NCBI GenBank assembly: GCA_017539105.1
Contig: JAFYHQ010000009.1
Coordinates: forward strand, 1 to 64,000
Length of the DNA: 64,000 nt
Source: Erysipelotrichaceae bacterium
GTDB lineage: Bacteria > Bacillota_I > Bacilli_A > Erysipelotrichales > Erysipelotrichaceae
Direction: 5' to 3'
This document shows, piece after piece, positions 40,330 to 49,168 of the stretch (positions are counted from its first letter, which is position 1; each line of letters starts with the position of its first letter). The position numbers were made by a program, and so were the translations under genes. A model generated the notes under the pieces. That model was not told the DNA's origin. It searched no databases and worked only from the letters and a program-made list of their open reading frames with translations.

Positions 40330-40977
40330 ATGAAAGAAACCGTGAAAGTTGTATTGAATGAGCTGATGGAACGTTATTCCAGACTGGAAGTCTGTAAAAA
40401 AGAGATCGAGGATGCTTATTTCATTCTGAAAGAAGCATATGATCATGGAAAGAAACTGCTGATTGCCGGCAATGGCGGTTCGGCTGCCGATAGCGAGCAT
40501 ATCGCAGGAGAACTGATGAAGCGTTTCAAGCTTGCCCGTCCGGTAACGGAAGAATTCGCTCAGAAAATGATGGCGATCGATGAAAAACGCGGTGAAAAGC
40601 TGGCGAAAGAACTGGAACGTCCGTTAAGAACGATCCCGTTGACTTCGCATCTTTCGATCACGACAGCCTATATGAATGACGCGGATGCGAAAGGCGTTTA
40701 TGCGCAGCAGGCTCTTGGCTATGGCGACGAAGGCGATGTCCTGCTGGCAATCTCCACTTCCGGGAATTCAGAGAATATCGTCAATGCCTGTGTGGTAGCG
40801 AAAGCTTTGGGCATGAAGATCATCGCTCTGACCGGTGAGAAATCCTGTCTGCTGCAGAATTATGCCGATGTCTGTATCATGGTTCCGGAAACGGATACTT
40901 TCAAGGTACAGGAACTGCATCTTCCGGTCTATCATGCGTTATGCCTGATGCTGGAAACAAACTATTTTGGAAAATGA
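40330..40977 (+). CDS. gmhA: Sedoheptulose-7-phosphate isomerase GmhA
   Basis: A 215-residue SIS-domain protein that converts sedoheptulose 7-phosphate to D-glycero-D-manno-heptose 7-phosphate, the first step of nucleotide-heptose synthesis. Motifs are LLIAGNGGSAADSEHIAGELMKRF, then ISTSGNSENIVNA and a late QELHLPVYHALC with the metal- or substrate-binding His/Glu residues. A stretch of about 30 residues (VTEEFAQKMMAIDEKRGEKLAKEL) lengthens the loop after the first motif. It has GGAG before the ATG and sits 1 bp after the fusion gene. Confidence 0.93.
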   Translation: MKETVKVVLNELMERYSRLEVCKKEIEDAYFILKEAYDHGKKLLIAGNGGSAADSEHIAGELMKRFKLARPVTEEFAQKMMAIDEKRGEKLAKELERPLRTIPLTSHLSITTAYMNDADAKGVYAQQALGYGDEGDVLLAISTSGNSENIVNACVVAKALGMKIIALTGEKSCLLQNYADVCIMVPETDTFKVQELHLPVYHALCLMLETNYFGK

Positions 40978-40978
40978 T

Positions 40979-41986
40979 ATGATCATCACAAAAACCCCGT
41001 TCAGGATGTCTTTCTTTGGAGGAGGGACAGATCTTAGAGAGTTTTTTGAAAAGTACGAGGGAGCGGTATTGTCCTCGACTTTTGATAAGTATTGTTACGT
41101 GACAGTAAGACATTTGCCACGTTTTTTTGATTATAAGAATCAGATCACCTATTCCAGGATCGAAAGAGTATCCGGCGTGGATGCGATCGAACACCCCCTG
41201 GTACGTAATGCGATGAAGTATCTGGATATGCATGAACTGATCGTGACGTATGATGCCGATCTTCCGGCGAGAACAGGCCTGGGGACCAGCTCTTCGTTTG
41301 CGGTAGGTCTTTTGAATGCGTTCCATTGCCTGAAGGGAAAGAAGAAAGACAAACAGACCCTGGCGGATGAAGCGATCTATGTCGAACGGGTTCTGTGTAA
41401 TGAATCGGGGGGCTTGCAGGATCAGGTGGCTGCTTCTTTTGGCGGTTTGAACCGGATCGATTTCAAGAAAGACGGTTATACCGTGACACCGATCGTGATT
41501 TCCGAACAGAGAAAGAAAGCCTTGAATGACAGCCTGCTGCTGTATTTTACGGGTTTCTCCCGTTTCTCTGCGGATATCCAGGATGATACGAAGAAGAATA
41601 TCGGAAACAATACGGAAACCTTGCTGAAAATGAAAGCGATGGTTGATGAAGCCGAGGAAATATTAAAAGATGAGACACGGGATCTGGATGATTTCGGAAG
41701 ACTGCTGGATGAATCCTGGCGGCTGAAGCGGACGACTGGTTCCAAGATCAGCAATTCCCAGATCGATACGATCTATGAGAAAGCTCTCAAATCAGGCGCT
41801 TTGGGAGGAAAACTGCTGGGCGCGGGCGGAGGCGGATTCATGCTGTTCTACGTGCCGCAGGAAAAGCAGGAAGGCTTCAGGAAGGAATTCTCGGATCTGC
41901 TGCCTGTGCCGTTCCATTTCGAAAACGAAGGCACGGCCGTCATCTATTACGTACCGGAAGAATATGAACAGGAGGAAACGTTATGA
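40979..41986 (+). CDS. hddA: D-glycero-alpha-D-manno-heptose 7-phosphate kinase HddA
   Basis: A 335-residue GHMP kinase that phosphorylates C1 to give the alpha-1,7-bisphosphate. It begins MIITKTPFRMSFFGGGTDLREFFE, has the ATP loop PARTGLGTSSSFAVGLLNAF and ends with the GHMP C-terminal motif GGKLLGAGGGGFMLFY. HddA and not HldE-type chemistry implies the alpha anomer and GDP activation, consistent with the fused HddC domain. The ATG at 40979 is preferred to an in-frame TTG at 40967. It overlaps the next gene by 4 bp. Confidence 0.92.
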   Translation: MIITKTPFRMSFFGGGTDLREFFEKYEGAVLSSTFDKYCYVTVRHLPRFFDYKNQITYSRIERVSGVDAIEHPLVRNAMKYLDMHELIVTYDADLPARTGLGTSSSFAVGLLNAFHCLKGKKKDKQTLADEAIYVERVLCNESGGLQDQVAASFGGLNRIDFKKDGYTVTPIVISEQRKKALNDSLLLYFTGFSRFSADIQDDTKKNIGNNTETLLKMKAMVDEAEEILKDETRDLDDFGRLLDESWRLKRTTGSKISNSQIDTIYEKALKSGALGGKLLGAGGGGFMLFYVPQEKQEGFRKEFSDLLPVPFHFENEGTAVIYYVPEEYEQEETL

Positions 41987-43011
41987 ATGCATTGATCACC
42001 GGCATTACCGGCATGGTCGGTTCCCATCTGGCCGATTATCTTTTAGAAAATACCGATTGGGATATCTACGGCGTCTGCCGCTGGCGTTCCCCTTTGGATA
42101 ATGTCGAACATCTCCTGGATCGGGTCAACAGAAAAGACCGTGTCTTCTTTGATTATGCCGATCTGAACGACGAGATCTCTCTGATCAACGTACTGAAAAA
42201 GGTACAGCCCGACTATATCTTCCATCTGGCTGCCCAATCTTATCCGCAGACCAGTTTCACGGCACCGATCGATACGCTGAATACGAATATCCTCGGTACC
42301 TGCAGACTTCTGGAAGCGGTAAGGGTGGTAAAGGAACAGTATCCGACTTACAGCCCTGTGATCCATGTCTGCGCCTCCAGCGAAGTCTTCGGACGCATCC
42401 CGCCGGAACAGAAACCGGAAGACGGGATCAACGAAGAATGCCGTTTCCATCCCGCTTCTCCTTATGCGATCTCCAAGGTCGGAACGGACCTGTTAGGCAG
42501 ATACTATGCGGAAGCCTACGACATGACGGTCATGACGACCAGAATGTTTACCCATACCGGACCGAGAAGAGGCGATGTCTTCCATGAGTCCACGTTTGCG
42601 AAACAGATCGCGATGATCGAAGAAGGTCTGATCGAACCGGTAGTCAAGGTAGGTAATCTGCATTCTCTTCGTACCTATGCGGATGTCAGGGATGCGGTGA
42701 GAGCGTACTACATGCTAGTGACGATCGATCCGATTCCGGGCGAATACTATAATATCGGCGGTTCCTATACCTGCGAGGTAGGAGATACGCTGGAAACCTT
42801 GCTGTCCTATTCTACGATGAAGGATCAGATCAAGGTCGAAGTCGATCCTGAAAGATTAAGACCGATCGATGCGGATCTGCAGATCCCGGACTGCCGGAAA
42901 TTCAAGGCCCATACCGGCTGGGAACCGGAGATCCCTTACGAGAAGACGATGCATGATCTTCTCGACTACTGGCGCGATAGGGTCAAGAAAGGAAAGTTCT
43001 TAACAAGATAA
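41983..43011 (+). CDS. GDP-sugar 4,6-dehydratase (GDP-mannose/GDP-heptose type)
   Basis: A 342-residue extended SDR of the GDP-mannose 4,6-dehydratase group: GITGMVGSHLADYLL at the N-terminus, LAAQSYPQTSF, CASSEVFG and the catalytic YAISKVGTDLLGRYYAE. The R/H-rich substrate loop is TGPRRGDVFHESTFAKQI. Given the GDP-heptose genes immediately upstream, the likely substrate is GDP-D-glycero-D-manno-heptose, as for DmhA of 6-deoxyheptose pathways; GDP-mannose remains possible. AGGAGG precedes its ATG. Confidence 0.9.
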   Translation: MNALITGITGMVGSHLADYLLENTDWDIYGVCRWRSPLDNVEHLLDRVNRKDRVFFDYADLNDEISLINVLKKVQPDYIFHLAAQSYPQTSFTAPIDTLNTNILGTCRLLEAVRVVKEQYPTYSPVIHVCASSEVFGRIPPEQKPEDGINEECRFHPASPYAISKVGTDLLGRYYAEAYDMTVMTTRMFTHTGPRRGDVFHESTFAKQIAMIEEGLIEPVVKVGNLHSLRTYADVRDAVRAYYMLVTIDPIPGEYYNIGGSYTCEVGDTLETLLSYSTMKDQIKVEVDPERLRPIDADLQIPDCRKFKAHTGWEPEIPYEKTMHDLLDYWRDRVKKGKFLTR

Positions 43012-43370
43012 TGCTGATTGAATTTGTGAAACCTGATTTTACCTTTGAAAACGAAGCCGGTTCCTTGAACCAGCTGGTTCATGATGGCTGGAAACAGGTG
43101 AATGCGATCGTTTCCGTGAAGGATTCAATTCGCGGCGGGCATTATCACAAATACAGCAAGGAGTGTTTCTATGTCATCTCGGGAAGTTTCAGGCTGATCG
43201 TCTGGAAGGATGACATCAGAGAAGAATATGAAATCAAGCAGGGGGATATGTTTATCATCCCTGAATATGTCTATCATTCGTTTGAATACCATGAGGATAC
43301 GTATCTGGTGGGAATGTATGACAATGGCGTGGAACTGGAAGACGGTTCCAAAGATATCTGGAGTGCGTGA
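43011..43370 (+). CDS. Cupin-fold sugar epimerase/isomerase candidate
   Basis: A 119-residue single-domain cupin. The core GGHYHKYSKECFYVISGSFRLIVW matches the first cupin motif as found in nucleotide-sugar isomerases (FdtA/WxcM type) and 4-keto-heptose epimerases, and IKQGDMFIIPEYVYHSFEY is the second motif. The His residues are in place for a catalytic base. Its position after a GDP-sugar 4,6-dehydratase suggests it epimerises or isomerises the 4-keto product. The exact reaction cannot be decided from sequence. Confidence 0.8.
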   Translation: MLIEFVKPDFTFENEAGSLNQLVHDGWKQVNAIVSVKDSIRGGHYHKYSKECFYVISGSFRLIVWKDDIREEYEIKQGDMFIIPEYVYHSFEYHEDTYLVGMYDNGVELEDGSKDIWSA

Positions 43371-43972
43371 TGAGTGATTATATCTTTCTTTTTGATTTGG
43401 ATTCAACGATGACCAAGAAAGAGATCCTGCCGGAGATTTCGGTGCTGATCGGTCGGGAAAAAGAGATCCGGGCGGTCACGGAGTCGACGATGAAGGGGGA
43501 GATCCCTTTTGAGGAGTCTTTTTTAAAGCGGGTAAAGATCCTGAGTCAGATTTCAGTAAAAACAGTAAACAAGCTGGTCAGCGAGATCCCTTTGAACGAA
43601 GAGATCGTCCGTTTCATGATGGAGAATCATGACCGGTGCTATGTCGTGACGGGAAATCTGGATATCTGGATCAGCGGTCTGATGAATAAGCTGGGAATGA
43701 TGGATCACTGCCTTTGTTCGACAGCCAGAGATGACAACGATACGGTCGGCGAAGTGCTGACCATCCGGAATAAATATGCGACAGCGAAGAGTTTCAAGGA
43801 ACCGCTGGTCGTGATCGGCGATGGGGACAACGATTCGGAAATGGCCGCGCAGGCGACCATTGCGATAGGATACGGCGGTGTACGTCCGATCGCTCCATCT
43901 CTGCTGAATGTGATCGATTATGCGTTCTATGACGAAGACAAGTGTGCGGCTTTCTTAAGGGGGCTTTTATGA
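43370..43972 (+). CDS. HAD-superfamily phosphatase (SerB-like)
   Basis: A 200-residue HAD phosphatase. Motif I is FLFDLDSTMTKKEILPE (nucleophile Asp), motif II VVTGN, motif III/IV a Lys and GDGDNDSEMA. The cap region resembles phosphoserine phosphatase, with an E/I-rich segment after motif I. Embedded between sugar-nucleotide genes and a LicC-like nucleotidyltransferase, it probably acts on a small phosphomonoester used for glycan decoration and not in serine synthesis. Start: ATG overlapping the previous stop by one base. Confidence 0.85.
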   Translation: MSDYIFLFDLDSTMTKKEILPEISVLIGREKEIRAVTESTMKGEIPFEESFLKRVKILSQISVKTVNKLVSEIPLNEEIVRFMMENHDRCYVVTGNLDIWISGLMNKLGMMDHCLCSTARDDNDTVGEVLTIRNKYATAKSFKEPLVVIGDGDNDSEMAAQATIAIGYGGVRPIAPSLLNVIDYAFYDEDKCAAFLRGLL

Positions 43973-44610
43973 TAACGAATAAGACAGTCATCATCAGCTG
44001 TGCCGGCATGGGCACCAGACTGGGGATCGGTTCGACGAAAGCCCTGGTCGATATCTGCGGAAAACCGATGATCATAAGACAGCTGGAAATGCTGGATGAA
44101 GTGGAAGATGTGCGTATCGTGGTCGGTTATCAGGCCCAGAAGGTCATCGATGTGGCCAAGGAATACCGCAAAGATCTTACTTTCTGTTTCAACTACAACT
44201 ATAAGACCACCGGAACGGCTGCGAGTTTCTCCAAAGCTTTGCTGTGCGCAAAAGAACTGGTCGTTTCCCTGGATGGCGATCTTTTGGTCAATCCCCAGGA
44301 TATGAAAGCTTTCATTCATGACAATGAAGAAAAGATCGGCGGATGCATTCCCGGTACGGATGATCCGGTACTGATGCAGCTGAACGAGAAAAAAGAAGTC
44401 ATTGCTTTTTCCAGAGAGAAGGGCGATCTGGAATGGACAGGTCTCTCTCAGGTCAGGAGAGAACGTCTGACTCCGGATGACAGGCATCTGTACTTCATGC
44501 TGGAGCCGCTGCTTCCGTTGAAGACGCAGTTTGTTAGAACCAGAGAGATCGATACTTATAACGATTACGAAGAAGCGATCGCCTGGTTCAGCAGAGGCTG
44601 CATAGATTGA
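43969..44610 (+). CDS. Nucleotidyltransferase (LicC-like)
   Basis: A 213-residue MobA/LicC-type NTP transferase: SCAGMGTRLGIGSTKALVDICGKPMI, then VVGYQAQKVIDVA and SLDGDLLV (metal-binding Asp). The size and the LicD gene just downstream resemble the licC-licD pair that activates phosphocholine with CTP and transfers it to sugars. No choline kinase or transporter is in the window, so the activated alcohol is unknown. GGGGG precedes the ATG at 43969, which overlaps the HAD gene by 4 bp. Confidence 0.85.
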   Translation: MITNKTVIISCAGMGTRLGIGSTKALVDICGKPMIIRQLEMLDEVEDVRIVVGYQAQKVIDVAKEYRKDLTFCFNYNYKTTGTAASFSKALLCAKELVVSLDGDLLVNPQDMKAFIHDNEEKIGGCIPGTDDPVLMQLNEKKEVIAFSREKGDLEWTGLSQVRRERLTPDDRHLYFMLEPLLPLKTQFVRTREIDTYNDYEEAIAWFSRGCID

Positions 44611-44619
44611 GAGGTGTTT

Positions 44620-45531
44620 ATGAAAGATTATATTTATGAACGTTTTCCTGCTTCTTTCTTTGAAGAAGAAACAAGATGCGATTATGTGATATCGGAAGAT
44701 CAGAAAAAACTCTGGGCTGTGGAGCTGGATATGCTGAATCATCTGCTGGATGTCTGCAAGAAACATGACATTCAGATGTTCGTCTATGCAGGAACCATGC
44801 TGGGTGCCGTCCGGCATAACGGTTTCATTCCCTGGGATGACGACATGGATTTCTTTCTGACCAGGGAGAATTATGAAAAACTGCGCAAGGTCGCTCCGGA
44901 AGAGTTCAAGGAACCTTATTTCTTTCAGAATGCCAGAACAGACCGGCAGTTCTTTATCGGTTATTCCAGGCTGCGTAACAGCGATACGACGGGCATACTG
45001 CGATGGGAAAAATCGCTTGACTACAACAATGGCATCTATCTGGATCTCTTTGTGATGGATGCGTTCATCAATGACAGGAAACTGGTCACGAAACAGCGCA
45101 GGAAGGCAAAATTCCTGGGCAAGCTGATGGAACACTACTATGCGACGACGGAACACAGGAATCTGGGCCAGCGCATCATTCTGAAACTGTACCAGAATAC
45201 CTTCTGCAAGCTTGTTCCTTATGATCGTCTGATGGAGAAATACGATCAGACTTTACGCATGTATGAAGGCAAGACCGATCTGTATGCGATGCTGACCCAT
45301 AACGACAGCTTCGACAACTGGTTCTCGAAAGAAGACGTATCCGAGACGATTTGGATGGACTATGAGAACATCAAGGTCCCGGTTCCGAAGAACTATGACA
45401 AAATGCTGAAGATACAGTTCGGCGATTATATGAAGCTCCCGCCGGTCGAAGAAAGAGGCTTCTGGCATGGGGATAATATCACTTATGATCCCGATACGCC
45501 TTACAAGGATTACATCAGGGAACATCAATGA
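44620..45531 (+). CDS. LicD-family phosphotransferase
   Basis: A 303-residue LicD protein with the family core CKKHDIQMFVYAGTMLGAVRHNGFIPWDDDMDFFLTRENYEKL and a downstream YLDLFVMDAF. LicD enzymes transfer a phospho-alcohol (phosphocholine in pneumococcus) from a CDP-activated donor to a sugar; the DDDMD acidic cluster binds metal. The N-terminal ~35 residues are extra. It is 9 bp after the LicC-like gene, which likely makes its donor. A second LicD is at 49165. GAGAGGTG precedes the ATG. Confidence 0.9.
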   Translation: MKDYIYERFPASFFEEETRCDYVISEDQKKLWAVELDMLNHLLDVCKKHDIQMFVYAGTMLGAVRHNGFIPWDDDMDFFLTRENYEKLRKVAPEEFKEPYFFQNARTDRQFFIGYSRLRNSDTTGILRWEKSLDYNNGIYLDLFVMDAFINDRKLVTKQRRKAKFLGKLMEHYYATTEHRNLGQRIILKLYQNTFCKLVPYDRLMEKYDQTLRMYEGKTDLYAMLTHNDSFDNWFSKEDVSETIWMDYENIKVPVPKNYDKMLKIQFGDYMKLPPVEERGFWHGDNITYDPDTPYKDYIREHQ

Positions 45532-46523
45532 GGATCATCATTTTATCGGAACAGAAATCATATATTAAAAAAGGCGCCAGCGCTCCGCAGATCAAAGGAC
45601 AGGAGCAGGCTTTTCTGATGGAAGAGGGTGTCGGTATCGTTTATAAGAATATCGTCATCAAGAATCTCAACCGTATCCTGAAGAAGCTGCATCTTCCGAT
45701 TCTATACGAATCCTGGGCAACGAAGAAACACGAAGACAGCGTTTTTCTTTATGTGACGATGAATCTGCCTTATCTGAAGGAGAACGCCTATCTTCTCAAG
45801 AAACTGAAAGCCTCCGGAAACAAAACCGCGATCTTCTGCTACGACTGCTGGGAACCGGAATTCCAGGATTGGGAGAAGGTCATCGACGAGATCGGGATCG
45901 ATTATCTGTTCTTTGGCTACAAAAAATCTGCGGAATATTTCAAGGAAACCGGACATGATTCCTACTGGGTACCTTTGAGTGCCGACTTCCGCATCTTCAA
46001 GCCAAGAGACGAGAAGAAAACAAGAATGTTCATGCAGATGGGCAGAAGAAATGATGATCTGCATGAAAAGATCCTGGCTTATCTGAAACAGCATGGCTTG
46101 GAGGATACAAGAGACAACTATGTCTATCGAAAAGACCGCAATGAAATGATCTATCCGGATATCCATGAACTGGCCAGAGAAATCAATAAAACGAAATATT
46201 TCGTCTGCGTACCGAAGTCCTATGAGAACTTCAAACGGACCGGAGCGATCTCCGAGACGATCTGCCGCTACTATGAAGCCATGGCATCCAAGACGATGAT
46301 CATCGGGATGAAACCGGATACTTTCGATGAGCTGTTCCCATACAAGGCGATGATCAGCTTCAACAACAATGAGGATTTCAACGAAGCCATCGATTACTAT
46401 GAGAAGCATCAGGAGGAATATAATGCCATCCTGGATAAGAATTACGACTATGTCATGAAACATCATACCTGGGGGAATCGGATCCGGCAGATGCTGGATA
46501 TCATCAACGGGGTGAACGCATGA
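45528..46523 (+). CDS. Glycosyltransferase, GT-B fold (family-1-like)
   Basis: A 331-residue protein with a weakly conserved N-terminal Rossmann part and a clearer C-terminal half: YFVCVPKSYENFKRTGAISETICRYYEAMASKTMIIGMKPD, whose E(x)xA arrangement is the sugar-nucleotide binding motif of GT-B retaining enzymes, and a final helix HHTWGNRIRQMLDII. Donor and acceptor are unknown. Coupled on both sides by 4-bp overlaps. Confidence 0.75.
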   Translation: MRIIILSEQKSYIKKGASAPQIKGQEQAFLMEEGVGIVYKNIVIKNLNRILKKLHLPILYESWATKKHEDSVFLYVTMNLPYLKENAYLLKKLKASGNKTAIFCYDCWEPEFQDWEKVIDEIGIDYLFFGYKKSAEYFKETGHDSYWVPLSADFRIFKPRDEKKTRMFMQMGRRNDDLHEKILAYLKQHGLEDTRDNYVYRKDRNEMIYPDIHELAREINKTKYFVCVPKSYENFKRTGAISETICRYYEAMASKTMIIGMKPDTFDELFPYKAMISFNNNEDFNEAIDYYEKHQEEYNAILDKNYDYVMKHHTWGNRIRQMLDIINGVNA

Positions 46524-47614
46524 GATATCTGTACTATGGAAATTCCGCATATCAGCTTCTGAATATCCTGAATCTGCATCATCAGCGTCAGAACGGTTTT
46601 GAAAGCATTCCAAACTATGAAGCCGATCTGATCATGCAGGATTCATTTGATGGCGTGAAAGAGTTGTGTGAAATCGTAAAGGGGCAGAAAATCTTCAAGA
46701 CTGTCAGGCTGGCAGGCAAGAAAGATACGCAGGGGAGTATCCCTGTTTTGTCTTCTTTAACGGATATCGTTTTTCCGAAGCGTTATCTGTCCCGTTACTA
46801 TCAGATCAATGATGCGAAGGATCTTTACGATGTGATCGCCACACCGAAATTCATGCCGCTGATCGCCGCGATCTGGCAGCTGAATCCTAAAGCGGAGTTG
46901 CATCTTCTGGAGGATGGGGCAGGAAGCTATTTTTCTTATTTCGATCTGGAGATGCGTTCCAAGTCCTACAAGTGGTTCTATAAGCTGTTCAATCATGGCA
47001 AAGATTTCTATGCCTACAAGAAGATCTATATCAATGAGCCCGATCTGTATTTCAGGGAAGACAAGGATAAAGTCGTTCCGATCCCGAAGTTTGATAAGGA
47101 TCACCTGAAAGAGGTACAGAAGCTGTTCCGGGACTTCCTGATCGATTATCCGAAGCAGATCGATATCTACTGGCTCTCGCAGAATCTGAGCAAGCGCAAG
47201 GGAAAACAAAGCTTCGATTGCGAAGAAGCTTTACAGAGTCTGGAACGCTATCCGGACAGGGTATTATACTGCCCGCATCCGCGCAATCCCGAAAACGATA
47301 CGATCTTCTTAAGCAGCGATCCGAAGCAGATCTGGGAACTGCAGGTCCTCAACACGAAACAGATTGAAAAGAAGCTGATCATTTCCATCCATTCCACGGC
47401 CTGTCTGACTCCGAAGATCCTCTTCGATAAGGAACCATATGTGATCCTGCTATACAGGATCGTCATAGAGCATGACTGGAAATACTTTGAAATGATGGAA
47501 AAAGTTATCGAAGCCTTCATCCGTAAGCACCGCGATCCAGATAAGGTCATGATTCCATCAACATTGGAAGAATACGAAGAATGTCTCAAACGATTCCTTG
47601 CTTCCGGAAAGTAA
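46520..47614 (+). CDS. GT52-like (sialyltransferase-type) glycosyltransferase
   Basis: A 364-residue protein. It starts RYLYYGNSAYQLLNILNLHHQ, has HLLEDGAGSYFSY in the middle and YCPHPRN followed by IHSTACLTPKILFD near the end. The D/E-D-G and HP motifs and the H-S-T segment are the layout of CMP-sialic-acid-type transferases of families GT52/GT80. No CMP-sialate synthesis genes lie in the window, so another donor or a distant locus must be assumed. Last gene before the Wzx; assignment moderate. Confidence 0.65.
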   Translation: MRYLYYGNSAYQLLNILNLHHQRQNGFESIPNYEADLIMQDSFDGVKELCEIVKGQKIFKTVRLAGKKDTQGSIPVLSSLTDIVFPKRYLSRYYQINDAKDLYDVIATPKFMPLIAAIWQLNPKAELHLLEDGAGSYFSYFDLEMRSKSYKWFYKLFNHGKDFYAYKKIYINEPDLYFREDKDKVVPIPKFDKDHLKEVQKLFRDFLIDYPKQIDIYWLSQNLSKRKGKQSFDCEEALQSLERYPDRVLYCPHPRNPENDTIFLSSDPKQIWELQVLNTKQIEKKLIISIHSTACLTPKILFDKEPYVILLYRIVIEHDWKYFEMMEKVIEAFIRKHRDPDKVMIPSTLEEYEECLKRFLASGK

Positions 47615-47625
47615 GCAAGTATAAT
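47598..47625 (+). promoter_or_regulatory. Candidate promoter with +1 at the Wzx start codon
   Basis: TTGCTT, 16 bp, TATAAT (47620-47625); the predicted start is 47632, one base before the ATG at 47633. No ribosome-binding site lies in the 18-bp gap after the preceding stop. Confidence 0.5.
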
Positions 47626-47632
47626 AGTGATT

Positions 47633-49168
47633 ATGAAAAAAAGTAGAACACAAAGGGCTTTACTCTCCGTAGCGACAAGCCTGATGAGCGAAGGTGTAGC
47701 ACTGATCTGCGGTCTGGTCGTCCCCCAGATGATTTTGACGACCTATGGTTCCGTCTATAACGGGATCACGCAGTCCATCACTCAGTTCATTTCTTATATT
47801 TCATTGATGAAAGCAGGCATCGGCGGTGCGACCGCGGTTGCTTTGTATAAGCCTCTGGCGGAAAACAACACGCAGGAGATCAGCGAAGTCCTGGCTTCGA
47901 CTGAGAAGTTCATGCGCAAGATCTCGCTGATTTTCATCCTATTTATCGCGTCTCTGTCGATCATTTATCCGACTTTTATCGTCAAGGAATATGACTGGTG
48001 GTTTACGGCTTCTCTGATCTTTATCATCGCCATTTCCACGTTTGGCCAGTACTATTTCGGTTTTACTTATCAGACTTTATTGGCAGCCGATCAGAAGGAC
48101 TACATTACAGGCACCTTGGATATCATTACGACGATCATGAATACGATCGTTGCGATCATCCTCATCAACAATAATTTCTCTTTGCATATCGTGAAACTGG
48201 GAAGCTCCCTGGTGCATCTGTTTACGCCATTGTTCCTGTATTTCTATTGCAGGAAGAAGTATCATATCATTTCCAGAATCAAGCCTTCGGAAGACCGTAT
48301 CCCGCAGAAATGGGATGCTGCCGCGCATGAAGTCGCTTCCTTCGTCAACAATAATACGGATGTCGTCATCCTGACGCTGTTTGCGACGATCCCGGAAGTT
48401 TCCGTTTATACCGTTTATCATTACGTCATCGCGAACCTGAAGAAGATCGTTACCAAATTCACGATCGGCTTCGGCAGTGCGTTCGGCGATATGTATGCGC
48501 GTAACGAGATCGAACTGATGCATACCAATCTGAGCATCTTCGAGCTGATCATCTATTCGTTTACTTCCGTGCTGTATTCGGTGACGCTGGTCATGATGCT
48601 GCCGTTTGTGGCGATCTATACCAGGAAGGTCACGGACATCGAATACATCCGTCCGTTATTTTCGTTCCTGCTGATCCTGGGCGGCGTTTTCAACTGTTTC
48701 CGTGTGCCTTACCGGGTCATTACGATTGCGGCAGGGCATTATAAACAGACCAGGAATGGCGCCATTACGGAAGCGGTGCTGAATATCGTCGTATCGGTGG
48801 TCGGCGTCATCCTGTTTGGACTGATCGGTGTCGCGCTGGGCTCGCTGGTAGCCATGGCGTTCCGTACCCTGCAGTATGTGATCTATCTTTCCAACAACAT
48901 CATGTATCGCGATATCCGCTATTTTATGAAGCACGCATTCCTTTGTTTCGCGATCATGGTTGCGGTTTATTTCATTGCCCAGCTCTATATCCCTGCGACC
49001 ATGGATTCCTGGCTCACCTGGATCCTTTATGCGTCGGTCACGACCATCATCGCGATGATCCTTACGCTGGTTACAGACTACATTTTCTATAAAGAAGATT
49101 TGTTTAATTTCATCAACAAACTCAAGAGAAACTTTTTAAGCCGTTTCCTGAAGAAAAAAGAAGCATGA
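47633..49168 (+). CDS. Wzx-type polysaccharide flippase (MOP superfamily)
   Basis: A 511-residue membrane protein with 12-14 helices. It opens KKSRTQRALLSVATSLMSEGVALICGLVVPQMIL and has the MOP-type YNGITQSITQFISYISLMKAGIGGATAVALYKPL. Such proteins flip undecaprenyl-linked sugar units across the membrane. An in-frame GTG two codons earlier is unlikely. It is one of two flippases in the window (the other at 63026), which suggests two exported glycans or a split locus. Overlaps the second licD gene by 4 bp. Confidence 0.9.
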   Translation: MKKSRTQRALLSVATSLMSEGVALICGLVVPQMILTTYGSVYNGITQSITQFISYISLMKAGIGGATAVALYKPLAENNTQEISEVLASTEKFMRKISLIFILFIASLSIIYPTFIVKEYDWWFTASLIFIIAISTFGQYYFGFTYQTLLAADQKDYITGTLDIITTIMNTIVAIILINNNFSLHIVKLGSSLVHLFTPLFLYFYCRKKYHIISRIKPSEDRIPQKWDAAAHEVASFVNNNTDVVILTLFATIPEVSVYTVYHYVIANLKKIVTKFTIGFGSAFGDMYARNEIELMHTNLSIFELIIYSFTSVLYSVTLVMMLPFVAIYTRKVTDIEYIRPLFSFLLILGGVFNCFRVPYRVITIAAGHYKQTRNGAITEAVLNIVVSVVGVILFGLIGVALGSLVAMAFRTLQYVIYLSNNIMYRDIRYFMKHAFLCFAIMVAVYFIAQLYIPATMDSWLTWILYASVTTIIAMILTLVTDYIFYKEDLFNFINKLKRNFLSRFLKKKEA

